A DNA stretch of 35,128 nt, from contig JALCSJ010000003.1 in NCBI GenBank assembly GCA_022653215.1, forward strand, positions 1 to 35,128. The letters are read 5' to 3'. Below the pieces are notes generated by a model that saw nothing but the letters and a program-made list of their open reading frames with translations, had not been told where the DNA came from and did no database searches. Positions 1 to 8,021 of this stretch are shown in pieces. Every line of letters starts with the position of its first letter. The stretch's first letter is position 1. Made by a program: the position numbers and the translations under genes. This stretch comes from Acidaminococcaceae bacterium (lineage in GTDB: Bacteria; Bacillota; Negativicutes; Acidaminococcales; Acidaminococcaceae).

Positions 1-14
1 AGTTCCTGATCCAT
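1..14 (-). CDS. 5' end of an unidentified gene downstream of ybeY (cut by window edge)
   Basis: Only the first codons (ATG GAT CAG GAA, Met-Asp-Gln-Glu) are inside the window. A GGAGG ribosome-binding site at 23-27 sits eight bases before this ATG, and the ybeY stop is only a few bases upstream, so a translated gene almost certainly begins here in the same operon. In many Firmicutes ybeY is followed by a diacylglycerol kinase gene (dgkA) or era, but four codons cannot decide this. Confidence 0.45.
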
Positions 15-18
15 TTTA

Positions 19-501
19 TCAGCCTCCAAAAAATTCTTCGGATAAATCCATTTCTCTAAGAACAGCTTCTTCTTCTTTGCGCATAACAGTTTTGTCTGCT
101 TCTTTCATATGGTCATATCCTAAAAGATGCAAAATTCCATGGACAGCCAAATAGGTCATTTCCCGGGGCAATCCATGACCGAATTCTTCACCCTGAGCTA
201 CGGCTTTGGGAGCCGAGATTATAATGTCACCCAGTAAATGTTCTGTATCGCTGTCTAGGACTTCCGGTTCTTCTTCTCCTTCGTCTAAAGCAAAAGAAAG
301 CACATCTGTTGGTCTGTCTACTTTACGATATTGTTTGTTTAAAGCATGAATTTCCTCATCGTCTACAATTGTAATATCTACTTCTACTTTGTCGCCTAGC
401 TTTTGCCGCTTGGCCACAATATTCATAGCACCTTTTAAAAGCTTTTCCATTTCTTCGGGAATAACTACTTTATCCTGCTTGTTTTCTAATGATACAATCA
501 T
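19..501 (-). CDS. ybeY: Endoribonuclease YbeY
   Basis: YbeY is a single-strand-specific, zinc-dependent endoribonuclease involved in 16S rRNA 3'-end maturation and ribosome quality control in the cytoplasm. The 160-residue length is normal for the family. The metal-binding signature HxxxHxxxxxH is intact (His121, His125, His131, in HGILHLLGYDH), and the upstream RPTDVLSF motif at about 63-70 is also typical. The ATG overlaps the phoH stop codon (ATGA), which implies translational coupling, and a GGGAGAA Shine-Dalgarno lies within the end of phoH. The phoH-ybeY pairing is one of the most conserved neighbourhoods in Firmicutes and supports a shared role in RNA processing. Nothing is unusual about it. 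Confidence 0.97.
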   Translation of the reverse strand: MIVSLENKQDKVVIPEEMEKLLKGAMNIVAKRQKLGDKVEVDITIVDDEEIHALNKQYRKVDRPTDVLSFALDEGEEEPEVLDSDTEHLLGDIIISAPKAVAQGEEFGHGLPREMTYLAVHGILHLLGYDHMKEADKTVMRKEEEAVLREMDLSEEFFGG

Positions 502-1499
502 GGTTCTCCCACCCTTTTAGCTGATTTCGCAATTTCTACTTGCTTGTCATATTCATCATAGGCTCTGATAATCTTTGCCACTATTTCATGTCTCACTACA
601 TCCGCCTCGGAAAAATGCACAATGCCAATACCGGGAGTAGCACGAAGCACATAAGCTGAATTTGTCAGTCCCGATTCCTTGCCATTAGGTAAATCCACTT
701 GGGTAGCATCGCCTGTTATAACCATCTTCGAGCCAAAGCCAAATCTGGTTAATACCATTTTCATCTGCTCTGGAGTAGTGTTTTGAGCTTCATCCAAAAT
801 GATAAAGGAATCGTTTAAAGTTCTGCCACGCATATATGCCAGAGGTGCTACTTCAAGAACACCCTTGGCTAAATATTTTTGGAAAGTTTCTAATCCCAGC
901 ATTTCATAAAGAGCATCATATAAAGGCCGTAAATAGGGGTCTACTTTTTCCTGCAGATCCCCCGGCAAAAAGCCCAGTTTTTCTCCTGCTTCTACCGCAG
1001 GTCTGGTCAAAATTATCCGTTCCACTTCTTTACCCCGGAGAGCTTTTACTGCCATAGCTACTGCCAAATAAGTTTTTCCTGTACCGGCCGGGCCAATACC
1101 AATGGTAATAACATTATTTTCGATAGTCTCTAAATACGTCAACTGACCCATGGTTTTCGCCTTAACCTGGCGTCCCCTGTTGGTCACTAAAATCGTTTGG
1201 GAATCCATTTTGCGGAGACTTTCTTCTTTGCCTTCCGACAGCATTTTCAAGCTGTAACGGACTTCGTGACTGGTTATGGGCAAACCCTGCCGATATAGAT
1301 AGAGCATTTCTTCTATTAATTTTGCTGCCAATTCTACAGCACTTTGCTCTCCTGATGCCGTAATAACATTGCCTCTGGCTACCAAGGTGCAGTTTACGTC
1401 ATCCTGCATAATATGCAGCAGTTCATCATTTTTCCCTAAAATACCCAGCATTTCCTGTTGGTCACGTACTTCAAATCTAGTTTCGCTTTTCTCCGGCAA
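498..1499 (-). CDS. phoH: PhoH-like ATPase (PhoL type)
   Basis: This is a cytoplasmic P-loop ATPase of the PhoH/PhoL family, thought to act in RNA metabolism beside YbeY; its exact substrate is not established. An N-terminal region of about 100 residues resembles the KH-like domain usual in this family. It is followed by the ATPase core with Walker A GPAGTGKT (136-143) and Walker B FIILDEAQN (232-240), and the conserved ITGDATQVDLP stretch. The length of 333 residues is typical. The start chosen is TTG at 1499, preceded by a strong GGGGAGGG ribosome-binding site; no better ATG lies near. The gene follows the cyclophilin gene by 15 bases and overlaps ybeY by four, so the three form one operon. 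Confidence 0.95.
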   Translation of the reverse strand: MPEKSETRFEVRDQQEMLGILGKNDELLHIMQDDVNCTLVARGNVITASGEQSAVELAAKLIEEMLYLYRQGLPITSHEVRYSLKMLSEGKEESLRKMDSQTILVTNRGRQVKAKTMGQLTYLETIENNVITIGIGPAGTGKTYLAVAMAVKALRGKEVERIILTRPAVEAGEKLGFLPGDLQEKVDPYLRPLYDALYEMLGLETFQKYLAKGVLEVAPLAYMRGRTLNDSFIILDEAQNTTPEQMKMVLTRFGFGSKMVITGDATQVDLPNGKESGLTNSAYVLRATPGIGIVHFSEADVVRHEIVAKIIRAYDEYDKQVEIAKSAKRVGEP

Positions 1500-1514
1500 A
1501 AATATCCCTCCCCT

Positions 1515-2111
1515 CTACTGTTCCTCTTTAATTTCTATATTTTTAATAACGACAGGCTGTACAGGTTTATCCCGTCCATCTGTTTTTACTCTCCCGATTT
1601 TTTGTACAACATCCATGCCTTTAATAACTTTGCCAAAAATAGCATGTTTATTATTCAGCCACTCGGTGGGAGCCAAAGTAATGAAAAATTGGCTGCCCCC
1701 TGTATTAGGTCCAGCATTAGCCATGGAAAGAACACCGGCACTGTCGTGTTTCAGCTTAGGAGAAAATTCATCCTTAATGGTATAGCCGGGACCGCCTGTA
1801 CCGGTACCTGTGGGGTCACCGCCCTGAATCATAAAACCATCAATAACTCTATGGAAAGTGCAGTTTTTATAAAATCCTTCTTTAGCCAGTTTTATGAAAT
1901 TAGCACAAGTAACAGGTGCCTCTTTAGTAGCAAGTTTAACTTGAAATTCTCCCATGTTGGTAATAAAAACAGCTGTGGCTGGTTTTACAGAGGGATTTGC
2001 AGCAGCCTTTTTCTCTGCAGTACCTGCTCCTGCCTTTTTTTCTTGTCCCCCACATGCTGCTAAGAACACACAACAAACCGCTATCAATGCTATACTGAAT
2101 ATTTTTTTCAC
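1515..2111 (-). CDS. Lipoprotein cyclophilin-type peptidyl-prolyl cis-trans isomerase
   Basis: This predicted extracytoplasmic foldase catalyses proline cis-trans isomerisation. Residues 1-20 are a lipoprotein signal peptide with a hydrophobic core and the lipobox LAAC (Cys20). A Gly/Ala/Lys-rich linker follows to about residue 44, then the cyclophilin domain with [15 protein letters not shown] (catalytic Arg in FHR), [15 protein letters not shown] and HAIFGKV. The family core is complete at 198 residues. The start is GTG at 2111, preceded by GGAGG eight bases upstream; an ATG seven bases earlier is in another frame. The gene has its own -10 (TATAAT at 2145-2150) and is first in the unit with phoH and ybeY. 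The lipoprotein anchor places it at the outer face of the cytoplasmic membrane, unlike soluble PpiB. Confidence 0.93.
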   Translation of the reverse strand: MKKIFSIALIAVCCVFLAACGGQEKKAGAGTAEKKAAANPSVKPATAVFITNMGEFQVKLATKEAPVTCANFIKLAKEGFYKNCTFHRVIDGFMIQGGDPTGTGTGGPGYTIKDEFSPKLKHDSAGVLSMANAGPNTGGSQFFITLAPTEWLNNKHAIFGKVIKGMDVVQKIGRVKTDGRDKPVQPVVIKNIEIKEEQ

Positions 2112-2144
2112 TATTCATACCTCCAATTTTTTCTTTACATATCT

Positions 2145-2173
2145 ATTATACTGTTTATCTTAGAAAAAACCAA
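2145..2173 (-). promoter_or_regulatory. Predicted promoter of the cyclophilin-phoH-ybeY unit
   Basis: A perfect TATAAT at 2145-2150 lies 17 bases from a weak -35 (TTGGTT, 2168-2173). It is about 30 bases before the GTG start, and no terminator lies between. The -35 matches the consensus at only three positions, so the call rests on the -10 and its location. It is divergent from the tRNA-Val promoter. Confidence 0.5.
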
Positions 2174-2199
2174 TAATCTAGACAAATATTAACCGAAAC

Positions 2200-2229
2200 T
2201 TGACAAGCTTCCCTTCTATAAGCTAGAAT
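2200..2229 (+). promoter_or_regulatory. Promoter of tRNA-Val
   Basis: A consensus -35 TTGACA (2200-2205) is followed after 18 bases by TAGAAT (2224-2229). The predicted transcription start is around 2236, a short distance before the tRNA 5' end at 2249. It should also drive the small ORF behind the tRNA, because no terminator lies between them. Confidence 0.8.
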
Positions 2230-2248
2230 GACAACAGTAACTTATTGG

Positions 2249-2325
2249 GGAACTATAGCTCAGATGGTTAGAGTACCACGTTGACATCGTGGGGGTCACT
2301 GGTTCGAGTCCAGTTAGTTCCACCA
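2249..2325 (+). tRNA. tRNA-Val (anticodon GAC)
   Basis: A complete 77-base cloverleaf including an encoded CCA. The acceptor stem GGAACTA (2249-2255) pairs with TAGTTCC (2315-2321), with discriminator A2322. The anticodon stem CCACG/CGTGG (2276-2280, 2288-2292) encloses the loop TTGACAT with anticodon GAC at 2283-2285, reading GUC/GUU valine codons. The T arm ACTGG-TTCGAGT-CCAGT spans 2298-2314. It has its own promoter and is read against the surrounding minus-strand genes. Confidence 0.97.
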
Positions 2326-2346
2326 CATTTTTAGGAAGTGAGCATT

Positions 2347-2532
2347 ATGGAACAAATGTATTATTGTGACGACGGTCACGGTGATTATAACAGAAGCTAT
2401 GAAGGTCATTATGAAATAGACTATGCGGACTATTCCACTGACCACAGAGACAACAATTTCAGGAACTACGAAAAGAAGGTTCCCAAAACCAAAAAAGAAC
2501 GTATTAAGAACATCCTTAATCACTATGAATAA
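2347..2532 (+). CDS. Small Tyr/Asp-rich protein of unknown function, downstream of tRNA-Val
   Basis: I do not recognise this 61-residue protein. The first 41 residues are rich in Tyr, Asp, His and Asn (nine Tyr in the whole protein) with no hydrophobic segment. The last 20 residues are basic (KKVPKTKKERIKNIL). The start chosen is ATG at 2347, because AGGAAG at 2333-2338 is then a well-placed ribosome-binding site; an upstream in-frame GTG at 2338 overlaps that site. The ORF begins 21 bases after the tRNA CCA and ends just before a strong terminator, so it fills the whole space of the tRNA transcript. The spacing, Shine-Dalgarno and terminator argue for a real gene. The composition is unusual and it has no recognisable domain, so a chance ORF is still possible. 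Confidence 0.55.
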   Translation: MEQMYYCDDGHGDYNRSYEGHYEIDYADYSTDHRDNNFRNYEKKVPKTKKERIKNILNHYE

Positions 2533-2534
2533 AC

Positions 2535-2570
2535 AAAAACACTTTGCAGCTTACGTTGCAAAGTGTTTTT
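2535..2570. terminator. Bidirectional terminator between the tRNA-Val/small ORF unit and ileS
   Basis: A perfect 14-bp stem (AAAAACACTTTGCA at 2535-2548 with its complement at 2557-2570) encloses an eight-base loop. It has a run of A before and T after, so it works as an intrinsic terminator on both strands. It ends the plus-strand tRNA transcript and, ten bases after the ileS stop codon, the convergent ileS transcript. Confidence 0.92.
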
Positions 2571-2580
2571 TCTATTATCT

Positions 2581-5382
2581 TTAGTCCTTTACTACAGCGC
2601 TGCAGCGAGCGCACAAAGTCGGATGCTCTGGATCCTGACCAACAGTATCGCTGTAAATCCAGCAACGTTCACACTTGTGACCTTCTGCCGGTTTAACAGT
2701 AACCTTCAGATCTTCACGACCTGTAGCCTCTGCTCCCTCAGCTACACCTTCTACAATAACAGCCTGAGAAACAATCAGCAAACTAGCCAAATCTTTTTCT
2801 ACAGATTTGAGAATCTGCAAAGCTTCTCCTTCGGCATGCAGCTCAACCTTAGCATCCAAGGAGTGACCAATGGTCTTAGCACGACGGGCATTTTCCAATA
2901 CTTTCGTGATTTCTCCACGGACAGCAATGAAATTATCCCATTTAGTTTCCAAATCTTTATCAATATATTCCTCATGAACCTTGGGCCATGGAAGCATCTG
3001 TACGCTCTTAGGCGCATCAGCAGGCTTGTTCATGAACTGATAAACTTCCTCCATGGTAAAGCTCAGAACCGGTGACAGCATTACAATTAAGTCCTGCATA
3101 ATTTCATACATAGCAGTTTGTGCACTGCGGCGTTTCTTGTCATTTGGCTTGGAAGTATATAATCTGTCCTTAATGATATCCATGTAGAAAGCACTCATTT
3201 CCAAGGTGCAGAAATTGTGAATAGCATGATATAAAACATGGAAATCATAGCTTTCATAAGCTGCGGTAACATCTTTCTTTAAAAGCTGAGTGTGCATCAA
3301 AGCCCATTTATCCAGTTCTTCCATTTCTGCAAAAGGCACTGCGTCTTTTTCATAATCAAAATCACTGGTATTGCCTAAAATATAACGAATGGTATTACGA
3401 ATCTTACGATATACTTCAGACAGTTGTTTTAAAATATCCTTAGAAATTCTGATATCAGCTTTGTAATCGGAAGAAGCTGCCCACAAACGGACAATATCAG
3501 CTCCGTATTGTTTAATAATATCCTGAGGAGCAATAGTATTGCCGATGGACTTACTCATCTTCTTGCCTTCACCATCCACTACATAGCCATGGGTCAGGAC
3601 TTCCTTATAAGGAGCGTGACCGGTTACGGCTACAGAAGTTAACAGGGAAGATTGGAACCAGCCTCTATGCTGGTCACTGCCTTCCAAATACATATCAGCA
3701 GGCCAATGTAGTTCCGGACGCTTTCTCAGTACAGACATATGTGTTGAACCGCTGTCGAACCACACATCCATAATATCTGATTCTTTACGGAAATGAGTGC
3801 CGCCGCACTTAGGACACTTAGAGCCTTCCGGCAGAAGTTCCTCAGCACTGTGAATCCACCAGGCATCACTGCCCTCTTTTTCAAAAATGCCGGCAACTTT
3901 GGCAATAGTATCTTCATTAACTAAAGGTTCACCGCAATCCTTGCAATAAAACACCGGAATAGGCACACCCCAGGTTCTCTGCCGGGAAATACACCAGTCA
4001 TGACGATCTGCCACCATGTTGTGAATACGTGATTCACCCCAGGAAGGAATCCATTTTACTTCATCGGAAATTGCTTTTAAAGCTTGGTCTCTGAATCCAT
4101 CAACTGAAGCAAACCATTGCTCCGTTGCTCTGTAAATAATCGGGTTCTTGCAGCGCCAGCAATGGGCATACTGATGGCGAATAGTTTTCTTGCCAAGGAG
4201 CACTCCCAATTCTGCTAAATATTTAAGTACAGGGATATTAGCATCAAAAACAAACATGCCTTGGAAACGTTCTCCTGCTTCTGCGGTTAATTTGCCTTGT
4301 GCATCTACAGGGCAAAGAATAGGCAGCTTGTATTGAACGCCGGTTAAATAGTCAACGTCACCATGACCGGGAGCTGTATGAACGCAACCGGTACCTGTTT
4401 CCAGGTCAACATAGTCAGCAAGGCAAACTAAGGATTTGCGATGATTGTATTCCGGGAAAGGATGTTCACATTCAGCATATTCCATTTCACGGCCCATGGT
4501 TGTTCCCAAAACTTTACCAAAAGTCAGACCGCAGTCTTCGGCCACTTTGTTCATTAATTCTTTGGCCATAAAGAGAACTTCATCGCCATTTTCCACCCAG
4601 ACATATTCAAAGTCAGGATTTAAAGTAATGCCGACGTTGGCAGGAATAGTCCAAGGTGTGGTAGTCCAAATTACCATATATGCTTTTTTGCCCTTAGCTT
4701 CAGCCGGCATTTTGCCGTTATCTTTCACAATGGGCATCTTTACGTAAATGGTCGGCGTCTTCATATCACCGTATTCGATTTCTGCTTCAGCTAAAGCTGT
4801 CTCGCAGTGAGGACACCAGTAAACAGTTTTCTTGCCTTTGTAGATATAGCCTTTATTGGCCATAGCACCAAAGACTCTGATCTGATCAGCTTCCAATTCA
4901 GGCTTTAGGGTAATATATGGATGATCCCAGTCTCCCAGTACACCAAGACGTTTAAATTCTTCTCTTTGTATATCAACCCATTTCAAAGCATACTCTTTGC
5001 AGCGTTTGCGCAAAGTCAGTGCATCCATGGAATGACGGTCAATTCCTTCGGCATTTAAGCAGGCATGCTCAATAGGCATACCATGAGTATCCCAACCAGG
5101 TACATAAGGAGTGCCAAAGCCTTGGGCATATTTGTACTTCATGACAATATCTTTCAAAACTTTGTTTAAAGCATGACCCATATGAATCTTGCCGTTAGCA
5201 TAAGGAGGACCATCATGCAAAACCCATTTAGGTAAGTCTGCATGGAGCTTTTCCTTTTCTTCATAAATATTATTGTCCTGCCAAAACTTCAGCATTTCAG
5301 GTTCTCTTTGAGGAAGCCCTGCCCTCATAGGGAAATCTGTTTTAGGCAAATTTAATGTTTTTCCATAATTATCGTTGCTCAC
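2581..5382 (-). CDS. ileS: Isoleucyl-tRNA synthetase
   Basis: This class I aminoacyl-tRNA synthetase charges tRNA-Ile with isoleucine and edits misactivated valine. Its 933 residues carry the HIGH-type motif HMGH (67-70), the connective-peptide editing domain (roughly 200-400), KMSKS (608-612), the anticodon-binding region, and a C-terminal zinc finger with Cys904, Cys907, Cys924 and Cys927. The bacterial type (IleS1-like, with the C-terminal zinc site) is indicated by these. The start is GTG at 5382, with GGAGG at 5391-5395 spaced eight bases away. A T-box leader with an Ile (ATC) specifier lies directly upstream, so expression should rise when tRNA-Ile is uncharged. It is a single-gene transcript bounded by its own promoter and a downstream terminator. 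Confidence 0.98.
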   Translation of the reverse strand: MSNDNYGKTLNLPKTDFPMRAGLPQREPEMLKFWQDNNIYEEKEKLHADLPKWVLHDGPPYANGKIHMGHALNKVLKDIVMKYKYAQGFGTPYVPGWDTHGMPIEHACLNAEGIDRHSMDALTLRKRCKEYALKWVDIQREEFKRLGVLGDWDHPYITLKPELEADQIRVFGAMANKGYIYKGKKTVYWCPHCETALAEAEIEYGDMKTPTIYVKMPIVKDNGKMPAEAKGKKAYMVIWTTTPWTIPANVGITLNPDFEYVWVENGDEVLFMAKELMNKVAEDCGLTFGKVLGTTMGREMEYAECEHPFPEYNHRKSLVCLADYVDLETGTGCVHTAPGHGDVDYLTGVQYKLPILCPVDAQGKLTAEAGERFQGMFVFDANIPVLKYLAELGVLLGKKTIRHQYAHCWRCKNPIIYRATEQWFASVDGFRDQALKAISDEVKWIPSWGESRIHNMVADRHDWCISRQRTWGVPIPVFYCKDCGEPLVNEDTIAKVAGIFEKEGSDAWWIHSAEELLPEGSKCPKCGGTHFRKESDIMDVWFDSGSTHMSVLRKRPELHWPADMYLEGSDQHRGWFQSSLLTSVAVTGHAPYKEVLTHGYVVDGEGKKMSKSIGNTIAPQDIIKQYGADIVRLWAASSDYKADIRISKDILKQLSEVYRKIRNTIRYILGNTSDFDYEKDAVPFAEMEELDKWALMHTQLLKKDVTAAYESYDFHVLYHAIHNFCTLEMSAFYMDIIKDRLYTSKPNDKKRRSAQTAMYEIMQDLIVMLSPVLSFTMEEVYQFMNKPADAPKSVQMLPWPKVHEEYIDKDLETKWDNFIAVRGEITKVLENARRAKTIGHSLDAKVELHAEGEALQILKSVEKDLASLLIVSQAVIVEGVAEGAEATGREDLKVTVKPAEGHKCERCWIYSDTVGQDPEHPTLCARCSAVVKD

Positions 5383-5395
5383 GATTTACACCTCC

Positions 5396-5650
5396 AAAAA
5401 AAAAATAAATCCCGCTCCCCGAAGGGACGAGATATTGTTACCCGTGGTACCACCCTAATGACAGTTTCCTGCCACTCATAAGTTTTAACGTTCTTAACAC
5501 GGTTTGTCTTACTATCGGTTCAGGCAAACAGCTCGGGAGTGATTTTCTGCCTTAAAGCTTTCGTATGGACTCACACCGTCTCCATCTCGCTCAAAACCAA
5601 ATCAGGCTTTAAAGATTACTGTCTCCGTCATAGCATTTATTTTCTCAAAT
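5396..5650 (-). promoter_or_regulatory. T-box riboswitch, Ile specifier (ATC), controlling ileS
   Basis: This fills the 338-base gap between ileS and the phosphatase gene. On the minus strand the leader carries an AGTA loop-E motif on the 5' side of stem I. The specifier ATC (5541-5543, followed by A) lies on its 3' side, just before CTCC, which pairs with the GGAG preceding the AGTA. The canonical T-box AGGGTGGTACCACG (5443-5456) is next, and the terminator hairpin 5409-5433 follows. Uncharged tRNA-Ile should pair with the specifier and the T-box bulge and favour the antiterminator. Specifier identity agrees with the gene product. Confidence 0.93.
5398..5433 (-). terminator. T-box terminator of the ileS leader
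   Basis: The hairpin at 5409-5433 (ATCTCGTCCC pairing with GGGAGCGGGAT, with one bulged G and a TTCG loop) is followed on the minus strand by a T-rich run into about 5398. The left arm overlaps the part of the leader that follows the T-box sequence, as expected for a mutually exclusive antiterminator. Confidence 0.85.
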
Positions 5651-5657
5651 TGTTGTT

Positions 5658-5687
5658 ATTATACAACAATTTACAACCCTCTGTCAA
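5658..5687 (-). promoter_or_regulatory. Promoter of ileS
   Basis: Perfect TTGACA (5682-5687) and TATAAT (5658-5663) boxes are separated by 18 bases. The predicted transcript begins near 5650 and covers the whole T-box leader. The promoter starts 33 bases after the stop codon of the upstream phosphatase gene, with no terminator between. Confidence 0.87.
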
Positions 5688-5720
5688 CGTAACACAAGAT
5701 TTCCTGTGCAACACTTTCTG

Positions 5721-6392
5721 CTAACGAGGAAATCTATTTAAGAACTTATAATCAAAAACAGACAAATCCTGTTCTCCGAATAAATAACTTGTGTCATTCA
5801 AACTAAATATCGTATTTTCATGCCATCTGTTGATTCCCAGAATGGTCACGGAAGCAGGTCTGATATCAAAAGAAATGTTTTTCGCGAAAACATCCTCAAT
5901 AGAAAGTTCCAGCCAGGTAAAAAGCATGTTTTGAATAGCACCTTTGTGGGACACTATAATAATATTTTCGGCCGTTGGCAGAATCTCCTGAAAACCTTTA
6001 CGGCAGCGTTTAAAAAACTCCCGTCTGGTTTCTCCTTCATCATAATTCTTATGATCTAATTCCCGTCCGTCCACAGGCCCGTGATAATATTTACGGGCTG
6101 CTGTTTCCGTCAGGCCTGCTGCTTTGCCATTATTTTTTTCTCTTAAGGATTTCTTGGTAATAACAGGAATATCTCCCATTGCCTGAGCAATAATTTGGGC
6201 ACCCAAAAAAGACCGGCGCAAATCACTGGCAAAAATTTTAGGTTCTTCTCTACCCGCAAAACTTTTCGCCAATTTCTTAGCCAGGGTTTTCATCTGTTTT
6301 TCCCCTACAGGGGTCAAATCAGAATCCGTCCACCCACCGGTTAGATTATGAATATGATGTGTTGCCTCTCCATGGCGCACCAGTATAATCAT
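5721..6392 (-). CDS. Histidine phosphatase superfamily protein
   Basis: This is a cytoplasmic phosphatase or mutase of the histidine (phosphoglycerate-mutase-like) superfamily with 223 residues. The phosphorylatable His is in VRHGEA near the N-terminus and the second active-site His is in VSHKGA (about residue 148), so the catalytic pair is present; the substrate cannot be told. A conserved-looking GWTDSDLTPVGEKQ segment follows the first motif, as in phosphoglycerate-mutase-like phosphatases. The start chosen is ATG at 6392 with AAGGGGG as Shine-Dalgarno; a TTG at 6407 would overlap that site. It is the last gene of the ylmD-yggS-sepF-proC-ylmH unit, 16 bases after ylmH. Confidence 0.82.
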   Translation of the reverse strand: MIILVRHGEATHHIHNLTGGWTDSDLTPVGEKQMKTLAKKLAKSFAGREEPKIFASDLRRSFLGAQIIAQAMGDIPVITKKSLREKNNGKAAGLTETAARKYYHGPVDGRELDHKNYDEGETRREFFKRCRKGFQEILPTAENIIIVSHKGAIQNMLFTWLELSIEDVFAKNISFDIRPASVTILGINRWHENTIFSLNDTSYLFGEQDLSVFDYKFLNRFPR

Positions 6393-6408
6393 ATTGCCCC
6401 CTTGCAAT

Positions 6409-7194
6409 CTAGATAAAACGTTTGAGCGTAATGCTGGTTCTTCCTTTTTTTGTTAAGCCTTTTATTTCGTCTACTTCCACCCTGCCTCTGGAACGGAAGG
6501 AAATAATATCTCCTTCGTTAACAGCCTGGGAAGCACTTTTAGCTTCCTGCCAGTTAATTTTTACGTTTCTGGCTTTTATCTCATCAGACATATGAGACCG
6601 AGAAACACCGTACCCTGCTGCTGCTACTGCATCTAAACGCAGAGCCGCCACAGTAGCCTTAATTATTTTGACCTGTTCGGTTCTTTCCTGTAAATCAGTT
6701 AAAGGAATAGTCGTTATTTCTACAGGAGCGGCTCCTATTTTTTGTAAATTAGCTAAAATAAAAGGCTCCATGGTACTATCAGCCACAAACTGGGCTCCTT
6801 CGGGAATAAAAATAATGTCTCCCAGCACTTCACGTTTGCACCCTATACCCATAAAAGCACCTAAAATATCACGGTGATTTATATCATAGTAACGTTTATC
6901 CCACTTTACAGCATATGCTTCAATCCCAAAATCCGGATTACCATAAAACTCTTCGCTGACAAAAGCTACTTTTGCCCGCTCAGGATTTTTCAGACCTCCG
7001 TCTGTTTGGATTTTAACATTGGGAAAATTGGCAGCAACAATTTCTGCTACATTTTGCCCATGAGGATCCAAAAAATCACTTACTTTATATTTACGGCTTT
7101 TACGGGCGCCTTCTGCCAAATCCAGCAATTTGCTGGCTACTTGCTCATCGCCGCCGGCCTTAAAATACCGTAAAACCTTTTCCCTATCAGCCAT
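6409..7194 (-). CDS. ylmH: S4-domain RNA-binding protein, YlmH family
   Basis: YlmH-type proteins bind the ribosome/tRNA and act in rescue of stalled 50S subunits and possibly division-cluster regulation in Firmicutes. The 261-residue protein has the YlmH N-terminal regions and a C-terminal S4 domain from about residue 180 (RLDAVAAAGYGVSRS...), with the S4-like SRGRVEVDEI segment near the end. The start ATG at 7194 overlaps the proC stop (TGATG), with AAAGGA eight bases upstream; a GTG at 7197 is an alternative one codon earlier. It belongs to the ylm/sepF division cluster, where this gene normally follows sepF and ylmG. Here proC occupies the intermediate place. Confidence 0.9.
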   Translation of the reverse strand: MADREKVLRYFKAGGDEQVASKLLDLAEGARKSRKYKVSDFLDPHGQNVAEIVAANFPNVKIQTDGGLKNPERAKVAFVSEEFYGNPDFGIEAYAVKWDKRYYDINHRDILGAFMGIGCKREVLGDIIFIPEGAQFVADSTMEPFILANLQKIGAAPVEITTIPLTDLQERTEQVKIIKATVAALRLDAVAAAGYGVSRSHMSDEIKARNVKINWQEAKSASQAVNEGDIISFRSRGRVEVDEIKGLTKKGRTSITLKRFI

Positions 7195-8021
7195 CACTTA
7201 TTTCCTTTCAAAGCCTCGCTGCGATCAAGTACAGCCTGCACCGCATCATACATAGCCCCTCTCACACCATGAAGCTCCATAGCGTGAATACCGGCAATAG
7301 TAGTACCCCCGGGACTGGTAACCTGATCTCTTAATTGAGCAGGATGAATACCTGTCTCTATAGCCATTTTACCGCTGCCTGCAAAGGTCTGAGCGGCCAA
7401 CTGGATAGCCAAATTTCTGGGCAGTCCTGCCATAACTCCTGCATCTGCCAAAGCATCAATAAGAACAAAGCAGTACCCCGGTCCGCAGCCGCTAATAGCA
7501 GAAACTGCTTCCATGGAAGATTCCTCCAGAACCACAATTTCTCCGCAGGAGCCAAAAATGTTTTTAACTGCTTCCAAAGCAACTTTCGTAGTCTTTTGGT
7601 CAGGAGCAATTGCGGACATACCTGCTCCCACAGCCAAAGGTGTGTTGGGCATTACCCTTACAACAGCTCTATCAGGTATCATACCTTGAATCATACTAAT
7701 ATCAATACTGGACATAATGGACACAACTGTAGCTTTGGCGGGAATTGCTTGTGCCAATTCAGGTGTCAAAACAGTTTTTGCCATTTGAGGTTTTACTGCT
7801 AAAACCACAAAGTCAACATCGGCCACAGCTTGTTTGTTATCTGCAAAACATTTTACACCATATTGTTTAGAAAGATATTCTCTTCTTCCTACGGTAGGAA
7901 CACCGACGGTTACGTCCTTTTTAGTCAGTAAACCTGCTTTTAATATTCCCTTTAAAATTGCTTCACCCATAGCTCCACAACCAATAAAAGCTACCTTACC
8001 CAGTGTTTTTATCTTCCCCAT
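7194..8021 (-). CDS. proC: Pyrroline-5-carboxylate reductase
   Basis: ProC catalyses the last step of proline synthesis, reducing 1-pyrroline-5-carboxylate with NAD(P)H. The 275 residues show the N-terminal Rossmann motif VAFIGCGAMGEAI (about 9-21), the VVLAVKPQ motif, and the C-terminal signature DQVTSPGGTTIAGI (about 232-245). Length is typical. The ATG at 8021 is preceded by AGGGGGAA and lies inside the sepF 3' end (13-base overlap), so translation is probably coupled. Its presence inside the ylm division cluster, in the position that ylmG usually takes, is recurrent in some Firmicutes and other phyla, where proC neighbours yggS. I see nothing broken or horizontally acquired. Confidence 0.96.
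   Translation of the reverse strand: MGKIKTLGKVAFIGCGAMGEAILKGILKAGLLTKKDVTVGVPTVGRREYLSKQYGVKCFADNKQAVADVDFVVLAVKPQMAKTVLTPELAQAIPAKATVVSIMSSIDISMIQGMIPDRAVVRVMPNTPLAVGAGMSAIAPDQKTTKVALEAVKNIFGSCGEIVVLEESSMEAVSAISGCGPGYCFVLIDALADAGVMAGLPRNLAIQLAAQTFAGSGKMAIETGIHPAQLRDQVTSPGGTTIAGIHAMELHGVRGAMYDAVQAVLDRSEALKGNK

Noticed and set aside
1458-2063. 201-residue plus-strand frame opposite the cyclophilin gene
   Set aside because: Antisense to a complete cyclophilin domain; composition is Cys/Phe/Ser-rich noise.
2314-2523. Hydrophobic 69-residue reading frame on the minus strand opposite the small Tyr-rich ORF
   Set aside because: It starts outside, but ends inside, the 3' half of tRNA-Val and lacks a ribosome-binding site; its hydrophobicity is the mirror of Tyr/Asp-rich codons on the other strand.
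2563-3075. 170-residue frame on the plus strand across the ileS 3' end
   Set aside because: Antisense to conserved ileS coding sequence including the zinc finger; no ribosome-binding site or domain.
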